Shown here: positions 1 through 12,210 of the stretch, one piece after another
Layout: every line of letters starts with the position of its first letter
Position numbering within the stretch: the stretch's first letter is position 1
Origin: Thunnus maccoyii
Taxonomy: Eukaryota; Chordata; Actinopteri; Scombriformes; Scombridae
DNA: 64,000 bases
Direction: 5' to 3'
Assembly: GCF_910596095.1 (NCBI RefSeq)
Contig: NC_056552.1
Coordinates: 14,303,111-14,367,110 of the forward strand
Notes under the pieces: model-generated
What the model saw: the letters and a program-made list of their open reading frames with translations, nothing else
The model's database searches: none
What the model was told of the DNA's origin: nothing
Made by a program: the position numbers and the translations under genes

Positions 1-10
1 CTGTCTACAG

Positions 11-3000
11 ATTTGCAACATGATGAACGTGGCTGCAGATGACTACTTCACTTTCCAGGTGAGCAGACTTTTACAGTCCATTAAATTTTCTGTCCACACA
101 TCAGACATGTACATACTGTGCATGGCCACCTTGGTATGCACTACATAGCCGATTCCACATATGCGCTCAGTGGAATACAAATCATACAATCTGTTATACA
201 GATTTTGACATACAGGTATATTCCGATCTTCCCTGTACATTTTGAAGATTTTATATGATGCCATCTTGAAGCATTCGATTCTAATGTCTTTCAGAAAGAG
301 CCTGTGGATGAGACGGGTTTTGTCATCAAGAATGTCTTGTCGCTGCCCATTGTCAACAAGAAGGAAGAAATTGTGGGCATTGCCACGTTCTTCAACAGAA
401 AAGACGGCAAGCCATTTGATGAACATGATGAACAGATCACTGAGGTGAGCACCAAGTATTCTGTGTCTCACTGTTGTAGACGCACTCTTGTCAACACTCT
501 GCACCACAGGTTTCCTCTATGAAGGCAAATATTTGTTCTGATTTTGGAGCATTTTGCAGCACAAATTTGCATATTAATGAAGAAAACGTCCATTAGACTT
601 AAAAATACTGTATGTAGTTTGCTGGGGTGCCATCCATGTCTTAGGCGAAGACAAGTATCTATAAATAATTCCAAAAAATGTCCAACAGGAAATAAATTCA
701 CTGTTTGTTCTTTTGTGTCTTTCATCATCATCTCTCTCTCTCTTACTCTGTCTAAGTTTGTAAGTTATATTATTATTTCTTATCCAGTCACTCACTCATT
801 CACTCACTGTGTATGCTCCAGGCCCTGACACAGTTCCTGGGATGGTCGGTGCTAGTTTGTGACACCCACGACAGGCTGAACCGTATGGAATGGAGGAAAG
901 ACATCGCTCAGGAGATGCTCATGTACCAGACCAGATGCACAAAAGATGAGCTGCAGTCCATTCTGGTCAGTATTTCCACCACATTTTTTTCTCAAGAAGC
1001 CTACCTTTGACTTTTGCTCAAGAGGCCACTCAAGCAGGAATTAAAAGCAATCAAAGGTTAATGCACTGTGAATAGCATATTGAATAGCAATCCTCTAAAA
1101 GCTATTAGCTAAACTATTAGAGGACTAATAGAAGGCCTGGTGGATCATTTAAGCACTTGACAACTAACAGTTTACAAGGTTGCTGCTTGGAGCAACCTTG
1201 TAAAGTTGAAGTGAAGTCTGAAAACACAATCAATATATAATCATGATGAACATATTATTGTATTTTCTGCTTTTTGTTTCCAATCCATAGGAATTCAAGC
1301 TGACTCAGTTGTTGTAAATTGCTCTTGATGATGGCAGCACATTCATGGGAAGAATGTAAATGTCATTACAAATATTCTGTTCTCTCTTTTCTAACCAGAA
1401 CACCAAAGAGAAGTTTGACGCAGAACCTGAGGACTGTGACCAGAAAGAGATGTACAAACTATTGGTAAGCTTTGTTTGAACCATCAGGGCAAAAACTTGA
1501 AATAAAACGATACAAAGGATTATTACATTACTCACTCAGTCACAGGCAAACCAAATAAATGCATAAATAAATGAATAAGATTAGAAATTTGCATATTTAG
1601 TACTTAATTCATTTAATATCATTTGGGATATTGGGAGCCTAATTCCCAAATCAAATTAAATTCCCCTGAAAAATGTTAAATAGTGCTTTTTTAAAAATTC
1701 TTAAGCCTGTCACTTAATTCTCTGACATTTTAATCATGCATTCATCTGTGCTTTTTTAGTATTGATTGGTTCATGAATGTCTTCTTTGTGCTTTGTGTTT
1801 TTGTTCAGAGAGCAACCTGCCCGGTGGCCGATAATGTCGACGGAGAAAGCCTGTACCTGTTCTCCTTCAGCGACTTCCCCGTTTCAGAGCATGGCCTCAT
1901 CAAGGCCGGCATTCGCATGTTCTTTGAGCTTGGAGTTGTGGAAAAGTTCAAAGTTCCCGCCGAGGTGAGTCACATACTCAGCATTCTGAGATTTCAGTGA
2001 GCCTGGCGGTGCAAACAGTCCATAGGATCTGGGGGAATATCTCCTTCATTCATTATTCCCCCCTAAAAATCTGTGATTTTATTCAGTATTTATTTTAATT
2101 ATAAAAACAGGTTTATCAATATACCAATAATTTAAAATCACAGTGAAATCACATTTTTAATTGGCTCTTTATCATCTTCTGTCCTTGCCATAAGATAACC
2201 CTGCAGTGAATTACTTGTAAAAATCATTCGGAACCAGTTCTTTTTTGAAATGTGGGTGGTTTAAAATATGTGAGGAACAGAAAGAAACAATGCGCCTCAG
2301 GGATGCAGAAAGTTCATATCTGTGAATCAGTTGGGGTGATGGGTAAATTGCCATGGGTCTATTTTGTGTGGGAGAGAAGTAGATGTTTTCCTTAATTGGC
2401 CTCTCGAAGCATGCCGTGCTGTTGGTACAAATATGGGTGATACTCAGTGGTGGGTTTCCTTGGGCACTGGGACAAAAGCGCACTTTTTAAAAACATGGCC
2501 TCATCTGAACTCTCCTCATGATAAAATATTCTATTCGTCTCACTTCCTTTCCCATCCTCCCCTTCTGTCTCTGCTCTCTCACTTGTCCACTCAGACGCTA
2601 ACCAGGTGGATGTACACGGTGAGGAAGGGTTACCGTGACATCACCTACCACAACTGGAGGCACGGCTTCAACGTAGGCCACACCATGTTCTGCCTGCTGC
2701 AGGTAATGCACTAACAACATCAGCTGTTTCTACTGTACAGCCCAACACCTACAGCTCACTACACAACACTGACCTAAAGCTTATAAATAAATCTTCCTAG
2801 CTGTGCTAGCTAAATTTCTCTCCTTTCATACACATATTTTTTCAGAGTGGTGACAGTTTAACAGACCATTGAGTCTTACGAGAATGTGTGTAAACCACTC
2901 ATATAGGCCTATAACATGTTTTGTCCCTTCACAAAGCTAATTGAGAATTGCACCAATACAGTGGAATATAGTCCACATTAAGTATTTACAATGACAGCAT

Positions 3001-5930
3001 AACAGAGCTTTAATATCCTTTAAATGAGTATTTAAGTATTTTAAAAAGGCTTCTAATGAGCACAACATTACATTGTGTACATTTTTATAGGTATAGGTCA
3101 CAATCTACACCACACTAACACATGTCTGCACAAAATAATCCATGATTTGTCTCTTCTCCATATAGACAGGGAAGCTGAGGAAGTACTACTCTGATCTAGA
3201 TGCCTTTGCCATGGTTGCTGCTGCTTTCTGCCATGATATCGACCACAGAGGAACCAACAATCTCTACCAGACAAAGTAAGTCAAAACGTTTCATTCTGTG
3301 TGTGCTTAAGTGTGACCTGCACGTAAATTGATCTTCCTCACTCTCCTCGTTTTTTGTCCGTAGGAGCGCACATCCTCTGGCCAAACTTCACGGCTCTTCC
3401 ATCATGGAGAGGCACCACTTGGAGTACAGCAAGACGCTCATGGCTGAAGAGGTATGACACGTCATTGGTTGAGAAGTTAAATATTAGTCTTATTAAATAC
3501 AAAGGAAACACATTTTGACCAGTTTTCATTGTCTCTTGCAGAGCCTGAACATCTTCTGCAACCTTCAGAAGCGTCAGTTTGAGAACGTGCAACACTTGTT
3601 TGATGTCTGCATCATCGCCACTGATCTGGCCCTTTACTTCAAGTGCGTTGTCTGAAATACTCTAACCACTCAATGTTTGTCTGTCCTTCTCTTGAGATGA
3701 CTGACTCAGTGGGTCTCATGGAATCAATTTGTGTATTTGCTTATGAGTTATTTTGACTGACTGACTTTGGCTCACTGTCTGCCTGTTTGTGCCCACACAG
3801 AAAGAGAACCATGTTCCAGAACATTGTGAACGCCACAGAGCCGATGACAGATGAGAAGGAGGCCCAGTCCTATATTGCCAACAACCCCATCAGGAAGGAA
3901 ATTGTCATGTATGTATCTCACGCTAGCAGAAAACAACACAGTGGTTCAAGAAATGCTGGTCTGGTTTATTTTAAAAATATATTTATACATATATATATAA
4001 TATATATACATGACATTTTAGAAATTAAGAAATGACTGTATATACACCATGCTTCACTGTATGTATTTGATATATACAGGGCTTACATAATTGATATTCT
4101 ATCACCAAATAACTATTTTAGTAGTCATACAGCAAGTACTGTCATACTGCAAATCATCAGCTTCAGTAGCATCTTCCCTTTCCTGACTGTCTGTCTCTCA
4201 CCTCCAGGGCCATGATGATGACAGGTTGTGACCTGTCAGCTATCACCAAACCCTGGGAGGTACAGAGCAAGGTGGGTGGCCTTCACTGCCTTCACATGTG
4301 GTCATTTAGAAATATATGGGGAAGCTTGCAAGAAACAAAAACACAGTAAGCGCAGGAGCAAATATTACAGAGGTTGTGTTTTACAAATTGCATTTACAGT
4401 ATCCTGTTTTTCCTCAGCTTGAAATACGCTTAATTCAAGCTACAGTCTGAAAAGACTTAGCTCAATAATTTAAATATATGTATAAGGCAGCAATATATAT
4501 ATATTTTTTTAAATAAAGTGGGTACAATAGGCAATTGTTTGCCATCACCTGAATGTGTTAGTAGTTTGTATTGTTACTTTAACAAAGGATCAGATTCCCC
4601 TCAGGTCAAAATGTTCAGCTTTACTGAATGTAAAAAACAAGCTTCATATTTATAACTGACAGGAGAGTTCCCAACCTGATCCTGCATAAATACTGAACAT
4701 TGAGAGTAAAATGGGGTCAAGCTTATTTTTTGCTACTTATCTGCACTCATTACCTCCCTTTATTACACCTTAATTTCCTTGTCTCATTCTTTATTCCGCT
4801 GTCTGTGCATTTGTCTGTGTGTCTCCAGGTGGCTCTGATGGTTGCTGCTGAATTCTGGGAACAGGGAGATTTGGAGAGATCTGTTTTGGACCAACAACCA
4901 ATTGTAAGGGTTCTTCTTCTCTTCCCTTCATGTAATTTTTCTCAGGAGTTTGGACAACTGTTTATCTTTATCTCAATTTAAAACTCTCCCCTCTCTCCGT
5001 CTCTCTCAGCCCATGATGGACAGAAACTGTGCTGAACAGCTGCCCAAGATGCAGTGCGGTTTCATTGACTTTGTGTGCTCATTTGTATACAAGGTAAGCT
5101 TTCACACCGTACTGTTGCGCCATTTTTCCTACGAAAAAACACTAGTACAGATATTATAAACAATGAAGGGGAAGTAATAGTTTAAAGACATTTGTTTATT
5201 AGTTTTTTTGCAAAGGGAGTCTGGCCTATGCTCCGTGTTGCAACAGTTCATCTGTATCTGTTGAAATTTAGGCACACCCACAGTCTGACAGGGGTGTAAG
5301 GATTGAAGAACCAGAGTTGTTGTTGTAGCTTCAACTATCTAAGGCTGGATATCAGGATGTTGAGAGATGAACCTGTTGAACCCAGCTGGCCCCCAACAGG
5401 AATGTCAGCAAGCTGTTTGTCAGTCAGGATGGTATTTGGACAAGAGGGCACACATAGGCTACATCCATAACAATGAACATATGTCAGGCAGTCTAAGAGA
5501 GATACCATGAAATCGCAATGACAGAAATCATCCTTCTTTTAAGTTTTTCATCTTTAAGTGCCCCCACAAATATGAGTAATAGATACATAAATTCAGTATG
5601 TTTTCCTTCATTTGTCAGGAGTTCTCCAGGTTCCACAAAGAGATCACACCCATGTTCGACGGCCTGAACAACAACAGGTCACACTGGAACGAGCTGGCTG
5701 AGGTATACAATGCAAAGATGAAGGCCATCGAGGATGAGAAGAAGAAACTGGAAGAAGAGGAAGCCAAAAAAGGTAGAAAACATGGTTGAATTGATCTATA
5801 GATCTGTGTATATCCCAGATGATGAAGTGTTCAGTGTTGAATCATCTCACATTAACATACCCTTCTTTCTTTTGTTTCTCCAGCTGGCGGAGGTGAAGTG
5901 GGGAAGTCAAAAACCTGCATCATCTGCTAA
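11..5930 (+). CDS. pde6c: pde6c, cone cGMP phosphodiesterase alpha' (3' part, 15 exons)
   Basis: Hydrolyses cGMP in cone outer segments as the catalytic subunit of the transducin-activated phosphodiesterase. Coding exons: 11-58, 295-444, 822-965, 1399-1464, 1809-1964, 2595-2702, 3166-3275, 3364-3451, 3542-3642, 3801-3908, 4208-4271, 4829-4903, 5010-5093, 5619-5772, 5884-5930. They total 1503 nt, 500 residues plus stop; the N-terminus and GAF-A lie left of the window. The first exons encode the end of GAF-B ([16 protein letters not shown]). The HD-type metal-binding residues are all present: [11 protein letters not shown] in 2595-2702, [11 protein letters not shown] in 3166-3275, the Asp of ATDLALYF in 3542-3642 and [12 protein letters not shown] in 4208-4271. 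The tail is acidic/lysine-rich and ends in a CAAX box, CIIC. PDE6 identity comes from the GAF-B plus catalytic domain plus CAAX layout; the choice of pde6c over pde6a/b rests on the fra10ac1-lgi1 neighbours. No frameshift or stop was seen. Confidence 0.95.
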
Positions 5931-8900
5931 ATTTCTTTGTTGCTTGGATCTGGGCGGGTGCAATCTGGTTACAACTAATCTAGGGTACTCTAGCCTTTTC
6001 CAGTCAGACGAATCATCTAGTTGGACCTTGACTAGGCTAGCTTGATCTGGTCTGATCTACACCAGTGTAGTTCTTTCTGGTTAGGTGCTTGTCCGCTCTG
6101 GTGCTGTCCAACCAGTCCCTGTTTGGTCCAGTCTAGCCTACTTTAGTCTAGTGTAGTTGTGTCTGGTCTGCAGTCCAGTCTGGATTAGGCCAGCCTAACC
6201 AGCATCCAAGGAGGGAAGAGTCAGAAACATCATCGAGAATAATGCGGGGACTCTGACTGCAAGAGAAGCCGACTCTGAAGATGTGATGTTTTTGAAACTT
6301 CCTCCTTCCTCTGCTTCTGACAACACAGCCATGGACATTTGAAAGCAATACATACATGGACAACAATATTTCCTTTCAGTATAGCAATAATATAAATACT
6401 GCTGATGTGTATGGTTTGAAAGAATGGTTGGATAAATATAAAAGCTGTAAGCAAAAGTAAAGTTGAAATACAGATACTAACATAGCTGAAAAAGGGTGCT
6501 GCATGTGCTGCAGGTGGGGTTTACACATGCCAAAGCAAAAGTTTTCAGACAGTGTTCCTATTGGCAGTCAGTTAGCACACATTATCTTGTACTGTAGGTT
6601 GCACAATGCACTTAGCTGCTGCTGTTTTGACGGTGGCAGGCCATGAATGGAGGGCAGGCAGGGACAATAACAACGTAACTTTGTACTTAATGACATCAAG
6701 CGGAAGAGGTTAAAAATGATGCTAAAGTAGCATGGGTACCACTTAGTGAGTTGAGAAATGAACTCCTTGAACCTGAAGGATATGTTAATGTCAAAAAAGA
6801 AACTTGAAGCCTAGATACTACAACGAGTGACAATGCTCAACCAACAAGGGCTGATGTTCTCTTACCTCAAAAGGCGCTGATCAGTTGTGTGAGGGTATAT
6901 TTATTTTGATATGCAATCTATCTATTTACATATATATATTTTTTGGATTCTTTAAGAATTTTGTACTTGAGTCAGGATGGAGACAAGCTTTGAGAGAGGA
7001 CGTTCTGAATCTGTGAGCAAACGCATGCTAAAATCACAGAAAATGTGTTGAATATGTGCAACCTGGAAAAATAACCTAAAAAATTGTATTATATATATAT
7101 ATACATATAATATTTACACCAATATTTAGAGCAAACTTACAATTCCATATCAATTCACAAAATGTACTTCTTTTAAATGTACACAATTTCACATGTATAT
7201 AGTTTATGATATAGAAATTGTGAAATGTAAATTGTGTAAACTTATTGTAAGAATAACTAAAGCATAAAATGGATATAAAGGATGTCAAAGTAAGCTTTGC
7301 TTCTTTTGTGGAGGCAGGAGTTGCAGTCGGTCAGACAGTATACAGTAGATCTACCTCTCCTGTAAGAAGATTTGATTGTCAGCCAGCGCTTGAGATCCGC
7401 GCAGCTTTAGACTTTAAATACCCTTCTTACAGAGTAGGTAAAGCAGGCTACCAAAGCCTTATCATATGTATGTGCAGACGACGTGTGTTTGTAATGTGGC
7501 AGATGCAGCTGTAGCATCATTGATCATATGACTATACAGGCCAAAGTCCTCTGCTTCTCTCTTCACTGATGCAACAGTGAGATCAATCGTGCAATAACTG
7601 CTGACTGAATGATGTCAACTCAGTCTGAATATCCGCCACAATAGATCTCAATGTAAACCTGAACTAAATTTGATCTGATCAGGCATTTGAGTTGACAGTG
7701 CAACCCCTGCCCCCCCCACCCCCCCCTCAATTTCTGAAACACTTTAAGCATTGTCCCTCCCCTGGGCAAACTTCTCAACTTCCTGTTACACAATGTCATC
7801 TCCTCTAATCAATGGGGCATCAATCAAAGGCACATAATCCTATCAGAATGGCTTTAGGACTACCTGGCTACACCTTCTCTGCTTCTTGAGGTGAAGTGAG
7901 GAGGAGCTGTAGTGATCACTGCAGTCAGAACTGTGCAAATACATTGACTCAATCACCTCAAATGATATACTTAAATGATTTTACCATGAATTTACCACAT
8001 TGTTAAAAGTCCTGCTGTGCACATTTTATATGAATGGTGACACCACTAGTTCTGACTTCAGTAAGAAAAAGGGCCCCTTGCTTTGTGAGATACCAAATAA
8101 CGCACTGCATACTTTTTACTTACCCATCAACTGTCATTCAGACATTAGAAACCTATTATCTGACATATGAAATGACCTCTACTGTATGTACGTGTCATGA
8201 GATGTAATATGTTTAAGCAAATAAAGGAATTTATGGAGAGATTTCTTTCAATATGAATATAGTATAGCACACGCACAAAAATGGTACACCTTATCTCTTA
8301 TTCACACTTGTTTTGTTTACATGAAGGTTAGACAGAGACAGAGAGTGAACTTATGAAACCTTGAGCTTAGCTGCGACAGTGCTCGTTCTTAGTCATATAT
8401 CGTGCAGAGATCTTAGAGGCTCCAAAGCTGGATGAGCCTCTGGGGAAAGAGGATCAGTGGATTGGTTCTGATCCCTGCCCGATACAATGTTGTCTGGCTG
8501 TGTTGTTCAACATCCTGTGTTCTATAGTCCGCAGATTGTGCACGCAGAAAGCTTGAGGTGGCATGTCATTATGTCATCATTTTAAAATAAACGTGTGCAG
8601 TCATTTAAAAGAGTAGGAAAGAGTTAGAGAGTAGTTTGAGTGCAGATGCTGCTGCCTGACAAGATGGGATATTTGACACATGGTAACACAAGACAAGCCC
8701 TAAAATCTGTCTTTTTTTGGCACAGTTCAGCTCATCAATCCCTGAATCAACATGACCTTTCATTTCCCTCACTTGTGATTGATTGCCCCCTACATAAGCT
8801 GATCTCCCCCCCAACTCTCTTCACAGGGCCCAGCTTGAAAATTTGTAAGGTTACAAAAGTTTTTGTTAGTGGGGATTTCTAAATTCCTCCCAGGACCTTT

Positions 8901-9654
8901 GTAAGGGCCATGAATGTGTGCACATATACAGAAAATTGATTTTCAACCAATAAAACGGGTGTTGACAACACAATCGATCAACTATAAATACAACCAGGTG
9001 TACAAGTACAGCCAGGGGCCTAATCGCATCCCACCTCCACTTAAAAGCAACAGGCTGTTATTACTGAGTGTACCATTTACTACACTTAACCACCTGTTAT
9101 CTTACTTTGTTAAGAATGACACAGAAAAATATGTCCCTTGAGAAAACAGAGAAGAAAGTTTAAAATGACAGATAGAGCAGTAAAGGGTAAAGTGTCTCTA
9201 TCTAAGCCAAGGTCTATAATCTCCCAGCAATCTCATGCAGCTTCCTCCTCTGCAAGCCGAAGTCAAGGCAAGTGCTGCAATCTGTCCCCAGCAACAGGGA
9301 TATCAAGCTAATCCTTGTTGTCTTTGTGTAAGAGCAGATGCTATCCAACACATTCACTCTTTTGTGTTACTACTCATTACTATTACTACAGTAATGGATT
9401 TTTACTCACATAAGATACAGTATGATATTCGATATTAGCACTAAACACAAAGTACAGCAGTAGATGAAAAGTTAAAGCATCACATATGTCATAATAATTC
9501 ATCCTGAGGGAGACATAAATGTCTGTATCGAATTTCATGGCTGCTAGCATGGCTACAACAATTTTCGGTTATTTTCCGCAGCAACATTGGAGGGATTGAA
9601 ACGGAGATGGTGATAGACGTGCAAATCAAAGACAGTTACAGGGTAAACATTGTG
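5931..9654. other. Intergenic, convergent 3' ends of pde6c and fra10ac1
   Basis: No coding exon was recognised. The left part is presumably pde6c 3' untranslated sequence; plus-strand AATAAA hexamers occur at 8220-8225 and 8586-8591, but neither can be tied to a transcript end. The stretch contains a degenerate CTAG/CTGGT-rich run (about 5940-6200), short AT runs (7088-7110) and a C-rich tract (about 7706-7728). fra10ac1 transcripts should end near the right edge. Confidence 0.6.
5940..6200 (+). repeat. Degenerate CTAG/CTGGT-rich stretch in pde6c 3' UTR
   Basis: Directly after the pde6c stop, short words such as TCTAG, CTAGTC, TCTGGT and CCAGTC recur every 10-25 bases with many substitutions. 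This looks like a decayed low-complexity tandem array rather than coding sequence: no splice signals and no sustained frame were seen. Confidence 0.4.
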
Positions 9655-9660
9655 TTTATT
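9655..9660 (-). terminator. Polyadenylation signal of fra10ac1
   Basis: The plus strand reads tttatt, so the minus strand carries AATAAA about 125 nt after the fra10ac1 stop codon. That is a normal position for the poly(A) signal of a short 3' UTR. Confidence 0.6.
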
Positions 9661-9785
9661 TCGGTAGCACTCCTTGAACATACAGTCAGATACATCTACA
9701 TGCACTCAAAAAGAAACTTGTTTAATGTCAGCGGAGCACAGAAGAAAGTGTAGTCACAGCAGGGATGCCGCTGATTCCAGCAGAG

Positions 9786-12133
9786 TCAAAGAAACATGTC
9801 TTCAAAGTACTCATCAAACTCCTCCTCCCTGAACAGATACAACAAACAAAAATTTAGAGATGTTAGTTCCTGTCATGCACAGTGTACACAAACTGACACA
9901 GACGGTTAAATGCTTTTGTAAAGTTAGCTCCTCCAAACAGTGTTATTACTTTGCTTTTATGTTTAATTTAAGCTCTAGACAATATGAAATAATGTGGAGT
10001 ACAAACACTGGTACATAGCACAAGCAAATAAAAAGTGGCGGGCAGCAAAAAAAATCGTATTATGAGTATTTTGTTGTAACAAACATGATATTAATCTTCA
10101 ATACAGTTATAATTACATAAATTATAGAAGCTGCTGCTCCCACATCCTTAATTCTTTTAGAATAAAACATGCTGTGTGACTGTTCAGATATAATTAGCTA
10201 ATACTCTAAAGCCAGAGTGATGGATCATGTACTTGAATGAAAGCTGATGAACCACCGGCCTCCTACTATTGATCTTTTCAGGAATATTATATCTTTCTGA
10301 GAACAGAATTTAAAATGTCAGGAGAAGCGTGACAGGAGTAAGTTTAAGGTTTAGTGACTTTCAGGCCAGTTCAGGGCAGCTTTGTGCTGGGTATCTAAGT
10401 GGTCTCCATACTGTGCTATATAAAGATCAGTAACCTATATAGGCTAAGTGGTAAAGACTGACTGTGATGGTTTTACAGCAGCTTACTGGGTGTGGTTTAA
10501 TATGAACATTGACTGTTAGCCTCACCTTGACTTTTCCTCGACCGCAGGGGCGGGCCCTCGCCAGTGGTCAGCTTCTGATTGGCCCTCTGGCTCATCCCCA
10601 ACCTCGGAGTCTAGCAGGAGAGTTTCAGAGAGTAGACAGTCAGACTCGTAGAAGGAAAAACTATGTCAACCATTAACCTTTATTTATCATTTTCAATATC
10701 ACAGTCTTTACTGTTAGCCTCGACAAGACTTAATTTCCTCAGTTCGGTCTTACAATTATAAGTCTGGGAAAAGTATGTACCAGATCAATCAGTAACTGTC
10801 ACTGTGTTAAAGATGATTAAAGTTTGGAGTATATCTATGAATGAATGCAGCATGACTGCAACTGTAAGCCTCATTTCTCTCCACAAATGTAATCAAACAA
10901 GTTTTAGTGGATCATTTAAAGTGCAAAGAACTGATGTTTCCAGAACAGTGGCCATGTTTTTTTTCAATCTGAAAATCATAAACATATACCAATGACAACT
11001 CAGGGAGTGGTGCATTCGTTCAATTAGGTTATGGAAGGGTCCATTTGACATTTTGCTGAAGGCGAAAACCAACGATTTTTATACAACCTGATTCATGCAT
11101 GGCCTGAATTACGAACTAGTCAAAGTAGGAAATTGACCTGGGGCCACAGACAAAAACCCCATGTTCACTGTTTTTATAGGTAATTTGCTCCTCTAAAGTA
11201 CAATATCAAGTAAGGTGGATCCTCCCTCTTTATTTATTTATTTTATTAGTAAGGGATCATGTATAGTATTAAACCTAAATGTTACCATTTGATATACTGT
11301 ACCAGAGTTAGCTTACAGCTAATTTTCATCTGTAGTCAAATGGCAGGTCACAATTTAAACATATGCACCTAGCTACTTACTTACTTACTAATTACTAACT
11401 ACTAGCTTATTAATTAATCATATGATGCTACATTTTAGTCTTGCCTGTCAAAATCTACTTTCAAGGAATGTATTATTTTAGTTTGGGGGGTCAATAGGGG
11501 ACCAGTTGCATATTTTGGCCCTGGGGCAGCCTAAAGGTTTAATCCAGCCATGGTCAAACCAGAAAAAATTATGGTTTGGTTTTCCTTTCCCTAAGCCTCA
11601 CTGAACCCATCCATATTCTAGAAATCTTAAATTCATTAAAATCAAGATTATCCTTCAACAACTGCTTTAAATACGTGTGACTGAGACAGATTGTGAGAGT
11701 GTTTGTGTATAAATTCAGATGCATGTTGAACTCAATGCTATAACCTGTGGATGCAGAAAGTTGTTTTTTTGTGTACACCTCCATCAACCCACCCACCCAT
11801 CCATCCATCCAGACCGTGAAATAAACAGAACAGGGGCACGGGGGCAAGGACATAAATTATTTTACACTGCTCACAGAGAAGGAAAAAAAGATGAGGGAGG
11901 AGAAAGACAAAGAAAAAAAGTCCAGAGGAATGGAGAGAGAGGCAGTTGAGAAAAAGCAGACCTGCTGTCGGTCTTCTACTATTATGCACAGGGCTAATGG
12001 ATGGTGTTTCCAGGAGGGATTGTCAGTGTGTTTTCACTCCAAAAATTTGGAGGAGTGTCATGGCCCAGAGGCCTCGGGGAGTAGATCATAAACTGTCCAA
12101 TGTGTGTGTCTTTTAAAATGGGGGAGGTGCTCT

Positions 12134-12210
<77 letters not shown>

